A stretch of DNA of 64,000 nucleotides from Sphingomonas horti (lineage in GTDB: Bacteria > Pseudomonadota > Alphaproteobacteria > Sphingomonadales > Sphingomonadaceae), in contig NZ_WQMS01000006.1 of assembly GCF_009753715.1 (NCBI RefSeq), positions 62,001 to 126,000 of the forward strand. The letters are read 5' to 3'. Shown in pieces: positions 26,048 through 34,555 of this stretch. The notes beneath the pieces were generated by a model. It did not search any database and was not told the origin of the DNA. It saw nothing but the letters and a program-made list of their open reading frames with translations. The number at the start of each line of letters is the position of its first letter. Within the stretch, counting starts at the first letter, position 1. Position numbers and translations under genes: made by a program.

Positions 26048-27778
26048 GTGGGTGTGATTACGGGGGCACTTCGAAACGGGCGCGGAACGGTCTGGGCCGC
26101 CGCATGCACGGCGTTGCTGCTGCTCCTGTTTCTGGCCGCGCCGTCGCGCGCCGCCGAACCGCTCCGCCTTGAGGAAGGCTGCCGCATCGCCGCGGACGCC
26201 AGCGTGCAATTGCCGGCGGCGCTGCCCCGGCTGGATCGCTGCGAGGGGCGCGCGCCCAAGGACCATATCGGCACGATCTGGGTCGATTACCCGCGGATGC
26301 CCACCGACCTGACCGTCGCCAAGACCTGGCGGCTGGTGCTCGACAACCATGTGTCGAGCGCCGTCGACGTCTGGCTGATCGGTTCGAAAGGGCCGGCGCA
26401 GCACTACAGATACGACCCGAACGCGCCCGATCGCGAATGGGCGGCAGGCAATTACCTGTCGATGCTGGTGTCGCCGGAGCGCCCGATCAGCCGGATCGTG
26501 GTGCGGCTGGCCGATGCCCGCAGCCACACCTATGTACGCGCGCCGAAGATCGCGCGGGCGCGCTATTTCGTGCCGATCGAGCGCGACCAGGCCTCGCTGT
26601 ACGGCATCGGCGTCGGCATGCTTGCGCTCACGATCCTGTTCCACCTGAGCCTGTTCGTGGCGATGCGCCGCCGCTTCCAGCTCTACTATTGCGCCCATGT
26701 CGGGCTGCTGCTGATCTACGGGCTCAGCTATTCGGGCATCATCCATATCCTGTGGCCGAGCCTGACCGCGGCTCAGAACTCTGCGCTGCTCGGCTTCTCC
26801 ATGACGGCGGCGACGGCGACCGGTATCGGCTTCGTCATCGAATTCCTCGGCAACAGCACCCCCGTCTGGCTGCGGCGCTGGGCCGCCGGCGGCGCCTTCG
26901 CGTCGATCGCTGCCGCGGTGGTTGGCGTCATCGTTCCGGAAAGCTGGAGCTATGCGCTCTACATGGGCGCGAACGTGATCGCGCTGCATGCGATCCTGCT
27001 GACCGCCGGCATCGTATTGCGGGCATGCGCGGTGCGCGTGCCGATGGCGAGCGCGATCGCGCTGGCCTGGGCCGCGCCGATGACGGTGTCGCTGATGTAT
27101 CCGGCGCGCACCTTCGGCCTGATCGGCGACGGCGCGCTGCTGGACGGGCTGATGATGTTCGCGGCAACGATCGAATGCCTGATCCTGTCGCTGCCGGTCG
27201 CCAGCCGCATCCGCAACCTACGTATCGAGCACGAGCGTGCGCACGAGCGTCACGTAATGCTGGAGCGCCAGGCGCAGACCGACGCGCTCACCGGCCTCGC
27301 CAACCGCCGCGGCTTCGGCGAGGCGCTCGCCCGTGCGGCGGCCGGTCATGGCGAGCCGATGCCGATCGCGCTGCTCGTCATCGACATCGACCATTTCAAG
27401 CGCGTCAACGACCAGCACGGGCACGCGACCGGTGATGCGATCCTTCGCCATGTCGCGGCGCATGTGGCGCGCGTGGCAGGCGCGGGCGCCATCGTCGCGC
27501 GCCATGGTGGCGAGGAATTCGTCGTCGCGCTGCGCAATCACGACCTGATGCGCGCCGGCACCATCGCCGAGCGGATCCGCGTCAGCATGGGCGTGACGTT
27601 CGACACCGAACCGGCGCTGCCCAGCGTGACCGTCAGCATCGGCGTCGCCGCCGGCTTCAGCGACGAAGTGGAGACGATCCTGGCCGACGCCGACTGCGCG
27701 CTCTACCGCGCGAAGAACGAAGGCCGGAACAAGGTGATGCTGGCGGACGGCCCGCTGATGTACGCGGCTGCGGCCTAA
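26048..27778 (+). CDS. Diguanylate cyclase with periplasmic and 7TM sensor module
   Basis: A 576-aa protein starting at GTG. A signal-type helix (residues about 14-35) precedes a periplasmic domain to about 175, then seven membrane helices to about 385. This layout matches 7TMR-DISM receptors. A short coil (RIEHERAHERHVMLERQ) leads to the GGDEF domain. DALTGLANRRGFGEAL and VIDIDHFKRVNDQHGHATGD are clear, and the active site is GGEEF at residues 487-491. No RxxD inhibitory site precedes it. It should make cyclic di-GMP; a PilZ effector is encoded 3 kb away. Confidence 0.93.
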   Translation: MGVITGALRNGRGTVWAAACTALLLLLFLAAPSRAAEPLRLEEGCRIAADASVQLPAALPRLDRCEGRAPKDHIGTIWVDYPRMPTDLTVAKTWRLVLDNHVSSAVDVWLIGSKGPAQHYRYDPNAPDREWAAGNYLSMLVSPERPISRIVVRLADARSHTYVRAPKIARARYFVPIERDQASLYGIGVGMLALTILFHLSLFVAMRRRFQLYYCAHVGLLLIYGLSYSGIIHILWPSLTAAQNSALLGFSMTAATATGIGFVIEFLGNSTPVWLRRWAAGGAFASIAAAVVGVIVPESWSYALYMGANVIALHAILLTAGIVLRACAVRVPMASAIALAWAAPMTVSLMYPARTFGLIGDGALLDGLMMFAATIECLILSLPVASRIRNLRIEHERAHERHVMLERQAQTDALTGLANRRGFGEALARAAAGHGEPMPIALLVIDIDHFKRVNDQHGHATGDAILRHVAAHVARVAGAGAIVARHGGEEFVVALRNHDLMRAGTIAERIRVSMGVTFDTEPALPSVTVSIGVAAGFSDEVETILADADCALYRAKNEGRNKVMLADGPLMYAAAA

Positions 27779-27996
27779 GGCTGAGGCCCGGCGCCGCCGT
27801 TCGAGCGGCGGCGGGTGCTGGAACGGACCGGGACATGCAGCACGTTGGCACGCGTGCGCACCGCTTCCTGCGACCGGTTCATCGCACGCGCGACCTCGGG
27901 CAGCAGCTCGCCGGCCGCAAAGCGGCGGCGCAGCTCCTCGTCGGACTCCTCGTCCCACCGGGCGCCATGACGCGTACGCTTGATCATCAGAACCAT
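27775..27996 (-). CDS. Small basic protein with a Myb/SANT-like or HTH-like core
   Basis: A 73-aa highly charged protein; an ATG at 27987 (MIKRTRHGARW) would give 70 aa. The core WDEESDEELRRRFAAGELLP followed by EVARAMNRSQEAVRTRANVL looks like a helix-turn-helix of the kind that lets small proteins bind DNA. This is inference from pattern only. Its end overlaps the convergent cyclase gene by 4 bp. Confidence 0.65.
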   Translation of the reverse strand: MVLMIKRTRHGARWDEESDEELRRRFAAGELLPEVARAMNRSQEAVRTRANVLHVPVRSSTRRRSNGGAGPQP

Positions 27997-28061
27997 CGCC
28001 TATCCCTTTAACGCCGCGAGCCTTTACGAATCGTGCGCTGAACGGGCTTGGAATGGCGTTG

Positions 28062-28469
28062 TTATCTGGGAGAAATGTTCCGGACGAAGCGTGCAGCGAC
28101 CTCTGCCGGTACGCGCTGCACGCGGCCCGCCGCACGGTCGATCATGGCCCAGCTTGTCTTCGCGCGAACCTTCGCCTTGCCATCGCTGCCGACAAACTCG
28201 ACATGGCGGTCGAAGCGCGCGCCGCGCGGCGGGTCGGCGACCCAGGTGCGGGCGGTGACGGTCTCGCCCGCGCCGACATTGCCCAGATAGTCGATCTCGT
28301 GCCGCACCACGACCCAGATATAGGCTGCGACATGCGCCGGGTCGGCGGCAGCCAGCCAGTGCGCGGTGGCGACGTCCTGGATCCAGCGCACCCACACCGC
28401 ATTGTTGACGTGGCCGAGCTCGTCGATGTCGTCCGCAGCCGGCGTGATCGACAGCTCGAACGGAGTCAT
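28062..28469 (-). CDS. Acyl-CoA thioesterase (4HBT, hot-dog fold)
   Basis: A 135-aa thioesterase. The ATG at 28469 overlaps the stop of the oligopeptidase gene (ATGA), which supports this start over the longer open frame. The hot-dog signature DDIDELGHVNNAVWVRWIQD contains the catalytic Asp region of 4-hydroxybenzoyl-CoA thioesterase relatives; RHEIDYLGNVGAGETVTA is the next strand pair. It hydrolyses acyl-CoA esters; the chain length is not evident. Confidence 0.9.
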   Translation of the reverse strand: MTPFELSITPAADDIDELGHVNNAVWVRWIQDVATAHWLAAADPAHVAAYIWVVVRHEIDYLGNVGAGETVTARTWVADPPRGARFDRHVEFVGSDGKAKVRAKTSWAMIDRAAGRVQRVPAEVAARFVRNISPR

Positions 28470-30520
28470 CCTGCCAGCCCCACCTGCCACAGGATGAAGG
28501 CGAATTCCTCCGCGGTCTCGCGGAGGCTCTCGAACCGGCCGGACTTGCCGCCATGGCCGGCGCCCATATTGGTCTTCAGCAGCAGCAGGTTCGCGTCGGT
28601 CTTGGTCGCGCGGAGCCTGGCGACCCATTTCGCCGGCTCCCAATAGGTGACGCGAGGGTCGTTCAGCCCCGCCGTCACCAGCAGCGGCGGATAGGCCTGG
28701 GCGCGGACATTCTCGTAGGGGCTGTAGCTGTGGATCAGCTCGAACGCGGCCTTGTCCTCGATCGGATTGCCCCATTCGGGCCATTCGCCGGGCGTGAGCG
28801 GCAGCGTCGGGTCGAGCATCGTGTTCAGCACGTCGACGAACGGCACATGTGCGGCCACCGCTCCCCACAGCTCCGGCGCGTCGTTGATCGCGGCACCCAT
28901 CAGCTCGCCGCCCGCCGAGCCGCCTGCGATGGCGATGCGGCCGGCTTCGGTCCAGCCGAGGTCAACCAGTCCGCGCGCGACGTCGACGAAGTCGTTGAAG
29001 GTGTTGGTGCGCTTTTCGAGCTTGCCGTCCAGATACCATTGCTGGCCGAGATCGTCGCCGCCGCGGATATGGGCGATCGCGAACGCCATGCCGCGGTCGA
29101 GCAGCGACAGCCGCGAAGTGGAGAAGCCCGGCTCGATCGCCAGACCATAGGCGCCGTAGCCGTAGAGATAGAGCGGTCCCGGCCGCGCGAACTCGCGCCG
29201 ATAGACGATCGAGACCGGAACCTTCGTGCCGTCGCGGACCGCGATCTCCAGCCGCTCGGTCGCATATTGTGAGGGGTCGTAGCCGGACGGGATTTCCTGC
29301 ACCTTCAGGATCGTCCGCGCCCCCGACGCCACGTCGTAGTCGAGCACAGTGCCGGGCGTGACCATCGATTCATAGGAGAGGCGGAGCGTCGTCACCTCAT
29401 ATTCGGGATTGTCGTCGAGCCCGGCGGAGTAGCTGGCTTCGGGAAAGTCGATCTGCTTCCCCGGCCCGCCCGCATAGTCGTGCAGGTAGATGCGATCGAG
29501 GCCGTGCTCGCGCCCCTCGACGACGAAGAAGCCGGCGAAGGTGCTGACGTCGGTCAGGTAGAAGTCGGCGGACGGCGCGATCAACTCGGTCCACTCCGAT
29601 GGGCGCTCGACCGGCGCCGTCACCAGGCGGAAATTGGTGTGCGTGTCGTTGGTGCGGATGAACAGCGTGCCGTCATGCTCCTCGACGTCATATTCGCGCC
29701 CCGGCTTGCGCTCTGCGACGAGGATCGGCGCGGCGGTGGGGTCGTCGAAAGGCAGCAGCCGCACCTCGCTGGTGACATGGTCGCCGGTGCCGATCGCGAT
29801 CCAGCGGCGCGACTGGGTGAGGCCCAGCCCGACCTGGAATCCCTCGTCCGCCTCGCGGTAGAGCTCGACATCCTCGGCAACCGGCGTGCCGAGCCGGTGA
29901 AGCTTGGCGACGTCGATCCGCCAATGCTCGTTGACGAGGCCATAGAGCAGCGACACGCCGTCGCCCGCGAACAGAAAGGCGCCGAGCGTCCCTTCGATCG
30001 TCTCGGGCAGATGCTCGCCGCTCTCGAGATCCTTGATCCGGATCGTGAACCGCTCCGAGCCATTGTCGTCGATCGCATAGGCGAGCAGCCGCCCGTCGGG
30101 GCTCACGTCCATGCCCCCTAGGCGGAAATATTCCTTGCCTTCCGCCAGCGCCGGCTCGTCCAGGATCAGCGACTTCTCCCCGCCCGCGACCGGCGATCGC
30201 CACCATTTGCGGTACTGCGCGCCCTCGTCGAACGAGCGCCAGTAGAGCCAGTCGCCGTCCTTCTGCGGCACCGATTCGTCGGCTTCCTTGATGCGGCCGC
30301 GCATTTCCTGGAACAGCGCATCGACCAGCGGCTGGTGCGGCGCCATCGCCGCCTCGAAATAGGCATTCTCGGCGTTCAGATAGGCAAGGACATTGGCGTC
30401 GGTGACGTCCGGGTAGCCGGCGTCGCGCAGCCAGGCATAGGGATCCTCGATCGTGATCCCGTGGTGGCTGGTGCTGTGGGGGCGGCGCGCCGCGACCGGC
30501 GGCGAAGGAATTTCCATCAT
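28466..30520 (-). CDS. ptrB: Oligopeptidase B (S9A serine peptidase)
   Basis: A 684-aa prolyl-oligopeptidase-fold enzyme that cleaves after basic residues in short peptides. Residues about 10-420 form the beta-propeller gate (opening HHGITIEDPYAWLRD). The catalytic domain shows YLYGYGAYGLAIEPGFS, HIRGGDDLGQQWYLDGKLEK, the nucleophile in IAIAGGSAGGELMGAAIN, the acidic residue in LNDPRVTYWEPAKW, and the His in MGAGHGGKSGRF. The length is normal. There is no signal peptide. Confidence 0.95.
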   Translation of the reverse strand: MMEIPSPPVAARRPHSTSHHGITIEDPYAWLRDAGYPDVTDANVLAYLNAENAYFEAAMAPHQPLVDALFQEMRGRIKEADESVPQKDGDWLYWRSFDEGAQYRKWWRSPVAGGEKSLILDEPALAEGKEYFRLGGMDVSPDGRLLAYAIDDNGSERFTIRIKDLESGEHLPETIEGTLGAFLFAGDGVSLLYGLVNEHWRIDVAKLHRLGTPVAEDVELYREADEGFQVGLGLTQSRRWIAIGTGDHVTSEVRLLPFDDPTAAPILVAERKPGREYDVEEHDGTLFIRTNDTHTNFRLVTAPVERPSEWTELIAPSADFYLTDVSTFAGFFVVEGREHGLDRIYLHDYAGGPGKQIDFPEASYSAGLDDNPEYEVTTLRLSYESMVTPGTVLDYDVASGARTILKVQEIPSGYDPSQYATERLEIAVRDGTKVPVSIVYRREFARPGPLYLYGYGAYGLAIEPGFSTSRLSLLDRGMAFAIAHIRGGDDLGQQWYLDGKLEKRTNTFNDFVDVARGLVDLGWTEAGRIAIAGGSAGGELMGAAINDAPELWGAVAAHVPFVDVLNTMLDPTLPLTPGEWPEWGNPIEDKAAFELIHSYSPYENVRAQAYPPLLVTAGLNDPRVTYWEPAKWVARLRATKTDANLLLLKTNMGAGHGGKSGRFESLRETAEEFAFILWQVGLAG

Positions 30521-30564
30521 CGGGCGCAGGTAGCGAGAACCTGCGCCCGATGGAAGAAAGCTGC

Positions 30565-30915
30565 TCAGCGGCAGCGAACGTTGCCGCGGTCGATCTCGCG
30601 CCCGGCCAGCGCGCCGGCGCCGGCGCCGAGGATCGTGCCGAGAGTCTTGGAGCCGCCCGGCGCGATGATGTTGCCGAGCACGCCGCCGGCGATGCCACCC
30701 ACGATCAGGCCGGTCGTGCCGTCGTCGCGCTTGCAGTAATAGCGTCCGTCGCGCCCGACATAGATCCGGTCATTGTCGGTCAGCACCCGCTCGGTATAGC
30801 GTGGATTGTCGCGATAATAGCGGTCGGCATAGTAGCCGCGGTCGCCATAGCCTGTCGTGGCACAGCCGCCGAGCAGGGTTGCGGCCGCTGCGGCGGCCAG
30901 GATTGTCATGCGCAT
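30565..30915 (-). CDS. Glycine-zipper 2TM-domain lipoprotein
   Basis: A 116-aa protein with a signal peptide ending in the lipobox LLGGC (lipidated Cys near residue 18). A Tyr/Arg-rich middle follows (GYYADRYYRDNPRYTERV), then a glycine zipper (GLIVGGIAGGVLGNIIAPGG, TILGAGAGALAGREIDRG). It resembles outer-membrane SlyB/OsmB-like lipoproteins linked to envelope stability. The gene lies 44 bp upstream of oligopeptidase B on the same strand. Confidence 0.88.
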   Translation of the reverse strand: MRMTILAAAAAATLLGGCATTGYGDRGYYADRYYRDNPRYTERVLTDNDRIYVGRDGRYYCKRDDGTTGLIVGGIAGGVLGNIIAPGGSKTLGTILGAGAGALAGREIDRGNVRCR

Positions 30916-31031
30916 CCCATTTCTCCTGTTGTCCCCGTCGGGAAAGCCAACGAGCCGCAGGCGAAACGGTTTCCATTGCGGTGAACGCCGCGTTTACCAA
31001 GCCTTCACTATGGCCGCGTTACTCGTTTCGG

Positions 31032-31391
31032 ATGGAGAATAGTCCGCAATTCGAAACGATCGCGACCGAAACGGGGGAGATCATCACGCGCGAACGGCGC
31101 TATGCCGTTTACTTGCGCGGGGTGATCGGCAGGGCGGGCTGCCGCAACCGGATGCCGCTGACGATCCGCAATATCTCCGCGCGCGGCCTGAAAGGCGAAT
31201 GCGCCTATCCGCCGCGGCCCAATGACGAAGTCGAGATCGAGCTGCCCGGCATCGGCGCCATCGCCGGCCATGTCCGCTGGGGAGACGGGATCGCGATCGG
31301 CATCTCGTTCGACGGGCCGATCGATCCGACGCTGGCTTTCACGCGCAACCGCCCGGGCGTGCGCCGATCGGGCCTCTTCGCCGCTCACTGA
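31032..31391 (+). CDS. PilZ domain protein
   Basis: A 119-aa single-domain protein, probably a cyclic di-GMP receptor. The N-terminal arginine motif is in ITRERRYAVYLRG, the D/N-x-S-x-x-G motif in LTIRNISARGLKGE, and the strand GHVRWGDGIAIGISFDGPID closes the barrel. The ATG at 31032 is chosen because earlier starts add unconserved sequence; no strong ribosome site is seen. It may report output of the cyclase at 26048. Confidence 0.85.
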   Translation: MENSPQFETIATETGEIITRERRYAVYLRGVIGRAGCRNRMPLTIRNISARGLKGECAYPPRPNDEVEIELPGIGAIAGHVRWGDGIAIGISFDGPIDPTLAFTRNRPGVRRSGLFAAH

Positions 31392-31567
31392 GATCGGGGC
31401 AGTAGCCCTGCCCGGCGCCGTGGGGGTGGTTGGGGGAGCGACGCCGGACAGGACGCGAGCCCTGTGCCGCAACCGGCGAAGCTTAGAAATCGAAGGTCGA
31501 TGGAGCGCTCGCCGCTGCGGTCAACGTCACATTGGCACGGCGAACGGCAGGCCTGGCGCGCCGAACG

Positions 31568-32425
31568 TCACGCCGATGCGCGGCTTTGCGATTCCCGCGC
31601 GGGCGCCAGCAGCGCGTCGATCGAGTCCCGGTAGCTGCGGCCGACCGGCACTTCGGCCCCCGCCTCCAGCCGCACCGCCATCGCCCCGCTCGGCTTGCGC
31701 ATCATCGCGACGATCGCGCTGCGGCGGCAGATCGCGGACCGGTGGACCCGGGCGAACACCGCCGGGTCCAGCTTGGTTTCCAGGCTCGACAACGTCGCGC
31801 GGAGCAGCCCGCCGCCCGCGCTTGCGTGCAGCCGGACATAATCGCCTTCGGCCTCGATCCACTCGATCGTCTCGACCGGCACCCGCACCGTCTCGCGCCC
31901 GCGGCTGACCCAGAGCGCATCGGGCCAGGCGCTGTCGTTGGCACTCTCCGGCAGCGCCTCCCGGGTCGTGACCTCCTTTGCCGCGGACGACATAGCCAGG
32001 CCTGGCGCGAAGCTCAGAAACGCGAGCGCGCCGCCGGCGAAATAGCCGCCCCAGATCATCGTGAAGCGGACGTGCCTCTGAAGCGCCGCGACCGGTTCGC
32101 CGAAGCTCGACGCGAGCACGAAATCGATCAGCGCTCGTCCGACGATCATCGCGACGCAGCATCCGATCGCCGCACCACACAGGACGAGGGCGCGGTGCCG
32201 GAACCCGCGCGCGGCGACCCGATCCGCCAGGTGCGTGAAGCCGAAGAACAGCAAGCCGCCGAGCATCGTCGAGAGCAGGCGGCGCGCCTGCCAGATCGAC
32301 GACGGAAACTCGTCCTGCAGCTGGTTCCAGGTGAGGAACAGCAGGTAGGTCGCGGCCCAGAAGCCTAACGCGCAAACGATGCGCAGCCGCTCACGGGCGG
32401 ATGAGCGTTCGAGCAGGTATGGCAT
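31568..32425 (-). CDS. Membrane-anchored LytTR transcriptional regulator
   Basis: A 285-aa protein. Residues 1-155 contain four hydrophobic helices (for example LRIVCALGFWAATYLLFLTW, LSTMLGGLLFFGF, LVLCGAAIGCCVAMIVG). After a linker, residues about 175-275 form a LytTR DNA-binding domain: VPVETIEWIEAEGDYVRLHA, FARVHRSAICRRSAIVAM, and VPVGRSYRDSIDALL. It lacks a receiver domain, so the membrane part is presumably the sensor. About 175 bp without a gene separate it from PilZ; that gap holds a small GGGCAG/CTGCCC hairpin. Confidence 0.9.
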   Translation of the reverse strand: MPYLLERSSARERLRIVCALGFWAATYLLFLTWNQLQDEFPSSIWQARRLLSTMLGGLLFFGFTHLADRVAARGFRHRALVLCGAAIGCCVAMIVGRALIDFVLASSFGEPVAALQRHVRFTMIWGGYFAGGALAFLSFAPGLAMSSAAKEVTTREALPESANDSAWPDALWVSRGRETVRVPVETIEWIEAEGDYVRLHASAGGGLLRATLSSLETKLDPAVFARVHRSAICRRSAIVAMMRKPSGAMAVRLEAGAEVPVGRSYRDSIDALLAPARESQSRASA

Positions 32426-32462
32426 GCGCTATCAGATAAGGCCTTCGGCCGCCGGGCGAAAG

Positions 32463-32612
32463 CTATTCCAGCACATTTTGCGCATCGGCGTCGGGTGGAG
32501 GCGAGGCGGCGGAGTCGTCGGGCGCCCAGACCTGCGCCGCGAACCACAGCACGCCCGCGGCCCAGATCAGCGCCTTCCAGCGGCTTCGGAACAGTCGCGA
32601 ATAGCCGAACAT
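32463..32612 (-). CDS. Small single-TM hypothetical protein
   Basis: A 49-aa ORF from the ATG at 32612. A basic N-terminus (FGYSRLFRSRWK) leads into one membrane helix (ALIWAAGVLWFAAQVWA) and an acidic, proline-rich tail. The Shine-Dalgarno match is weak. Similar short peptides beginning MFGY..RFFR are familiar from sphingomonads. It is called on composition and layout only. Confidence 0.5.
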   Translation of the reverse strand: MFGYSRLFRSRWKALIWAAGVLWFAAQVWAPDDSAASPPPDADAQNVLE

Positions 32613-32748
32613 AGGGGAATCTTGTCGCGCAAATCGCTTACTCGGTCGTGAAGATTTGGTTCGTGGCGGCGGCCTGTGACACCTGTCACACCCGGGCCTG
32701 CCGAATCGGGCCACAAGGTGCTCAGTATTGTTGCGTAAGCGTGGTAGC

Positions 32749-33450
32749 ATGGCTTGGCCGGAGATGGGGATGAACGCCGAGGATCTGTCACGGATGATGT
32801 CCGGCAGCGCGCTGCTCTCCTCCTGGGGAGCCGCGGAGCTGCAGGATCTGCTGGAGCGCGCGGCGCTTTGCCCGATGAAGAAGGGCGACGTGCTGCTGCA
32901 CCAGGGCGATGCCGGCGACTATCTGATCATCCTGCTGGACGGGACGATCCGCGTCAGCATGGTCGCGTCCAACGGCCGCGAGATCATTCTCGACTATCTG
33001 GAGCCCGGCAGCGTGCTGGGCGAGATCGCCCTGCTCGACGGCGGCGAGCGGACCGCGAGCGCCACCGCGCTGGGCGAGGGCCAATATATGAAATTGAGCG
33101 CGCACGCGTTCCGCGAGGTGCTGGAGCGGCACCCGAGCGTCGCGTGGCGGCTGCTGCGCGAGATGGCGCGGCGGCTGCGCAACGCGAACAACACGATCGA
33201 GAGCGACCGCGCCTATGCCTCCGGCCCTCGGCTGGCGCGGTCGCTCCAGCGGCTGATGCAGAACGGCGCCGAGGGCGTCGCCCTGAAGCTCAGTCAGAGC
33301 GAGCTCGGCGCCTTTGCCGGCATCAGCCGCGAAAATATCAACCGCCAGCTTGGTGCCTGGTCCGATGCCGGCATCGTCGCGCTGGAGCAGGGACGCGTCC
33401 GCGTCCTCGACATGGAGGTTCTGGAAGAGATCGCGATGGCGGCCGAGTAG
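32749..33450 (+). CDS. Crp/Fnr family transcriptional regulator
   Basis: A 233-aa regulator; the ATG at 32749 is preferred to a TTG seven codons upstream. Residues about 20-130 form the cyclic-nucleotide-like beta-roll (GDVLLHQGDAGDYLIILLDG, LEPGSVLGEIALLDGGERTA). A long dimer helix (WRLLREMARRLRNANNTIES) and a Crp-type winged helix follow (LKLSQSELGAFAGISRENIN, LGAWSDAGIVALEQGRV). There is no Fnr-type cysteine cluster. The effector is unknown. Confidence 0.93.
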   Translation: MAWPEMGMNAEDLSRMMSGSALLSSWGAAELQDLLERAALCPMKKGDVLLHQGDAGDYLIILLDGTIRVSMVASNGREIILDYLEPGSVLGEIALLDGGERTASATALGEGQYMKLSAHAFREVLERHPSVAWRLLREMARRLRNANNTIESDRAYASGPRLARSLQRLMQNGAEGVALKLSQSELGAFAGISRENINRQLGAWSDAGIVALEQGRVRVLDMEVLEEIAMAAE

Positions 33451-33523
33451 CTTAAGGCCGTTGCGCCGGCTCCGGGCATGTAGGTCCCGGCCCGGCGATT
33501 CCGTCGTCATGTCTTCCGCGAAC

Positions 33524-33563
33524 AGGGGCGGCCGCGCCAGGGGGTCGGCCGCCCCGCCTTATT
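33524..33563. terminator. Hairpin terminator between convergent crp-like and hsp20 genes
   Basis: A strong stem GGGGCGGCCG/CGGCCGCCCC with a 12-nt loop is followed on the plus strand by GCCTTATTT. It separates two convergent genes and may serve both, although the T tract is only clear for the plus strand. Confidence 0.75.
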
Positions 33564-34042
33564 TACGCCGCAGCGTGCTCGATGGTCTTGGAGTCATTGA
33601 CCGCGTCCGGCTGCTCCTTGCTGCCGATCGCGATCTTCTGCGGCTTCATCGCCTCGGGCACTTCGCGCACCAGCTCGATCCTCAGCAGGCCATCGGCCAG
33701 GTCGGCGCTGTCGACCCGCACGAAGTCGGCGAGTTCGAAGCGCCGCTCGAAGCTGCGGCTGGCGATCCCGGCGTGCAGGACGCCGGAACGGTCCTGGCCG
33801 GTTGCATCCTTCTTCCCGGCGACGACCAGCAGGTTCTGCTGCGCGGTGATGTCGATCTCGTTCTTCTTGAAACCGGCGACGGCCAGCGTGATGCGATAAC
33901 GGTCTTCCGCCACCCGTTCGAGGTCGAAGGGCGGATAATTGTCGCTGCTCGCGGCGCTGCGCGCGCTGCTTTCCAGCAGGTCGAACAGCCGGTCGAAGCC
34001 GACCATCGAGCGGCGATAGGGGGTCAGGTCGAAATTACGCAT
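33563..34042 (-). CDS. Hsp20/alpha-crystallin small heat shock protein
   Basis: A 159-aa IbpA-type chaperone that holds unfolding proteins. The N-terminus LTPYRRSMVGFDRLFDLLE is the usual IbpA-like start. The crystallin domain runs from YPPFDLERVAEDRYRITLAV to the I-x-I-like LLRIELVREVPEA, with GIASRSFERRFELADFVRVD in the middle. The plus-strand hairpin terminator abuts its stop. Confidence 0.95.
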   Translation of the reverse strand: MRNFDLTPYRRSMVGFDRLFDLLESSARSAASSDNYPPFDLERVAEDRYRITLAVAGFKKNEIDITAQQNLLVVAGKKDATGQDRSGVLHAGIASRSFERRFELADFVRVDSADLADGLLRIELVREVPEAMKPQKIAIGSKEQPDAVNDSKTIEHAAA

Positions 34043-34219
34043 ATCAAAGTCTCCGTATGAGCAAGTTGACTGCCTTTGGCGCCCCGAACGGCGGCGCCCG
34101 CAAAGCGCCAGGCCCCGCTACCGGCAGCCTGACGTAACGGAATCTATGATCGCATCGAGCGAGTTCAAGAATCCGGCGGGTCTTCCGGCGCCCCGCCATT
34201 TCGCCTAGACGCGCGACCG

Positions 34220-34555
34220 ATGTTCGATGTTGCTCCGACCGAATTGCTGCTCTGCGCCGTGGTCGCGCTGGTGGTGATCGGTCCCAAGGACTTGCCCAAG
34301 GCGATGCGCGTGCTCGGCTATTGGGTCGGGCGCGCACGCGGCGTCGCCCGCCATTTCCGCGCCGGGATCGACACGATGATCCGCGAATCCGAGCTCGCCG
34401 AAATGGAAAAGAAGTGGGCGGAGGAGAATGAGCGCATCATGCGCGAGCATCCGATGACCGAGGACGCGCCGCAGATGCTGCCGCTACCCGAGCCTGCGCC
34501 GCCCGCGCCCGCGGACCCCCCCGCCCCGGCCGCCGACGGAGACGGCGCGCGGTGA
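34220..34555 (+). CDS. tatB: Sec-independent protein translocase TatB
   Basis: A 111-aa TatB. The short N-terminal helix (APTELLLCAVVALVVIGPKD) contains the conserved Glu and Gly-Pro hinge. A long amphipathic helix (LPKAMRVLGYWVGRARGVAR, then IRESELAEMEKKWAEENE) and a proline/alanine-rich tail follow. It receives twin-arginine substrates with TatC. Its stop overlaps the GTG start of tatC. tatA is not next to it. Confidence 0.95.
   Translation: MFDVAPTELLLCAVVALVVIGPKDLPKAMRVLGYWVGRARGVARHFRAGIDTMIRESELAEMEKKWAEENERIMREHPMTEDAPQMLPLPEPAPPAPADPPAPAADGDGAR

Noticed and set aside
27480-27520. Inhibitory I-site (RxxD) in the diguanylate cyclase
   Set aside because: The residues before GGEEF read GAIVARH, with no RxxD at the required spacing.
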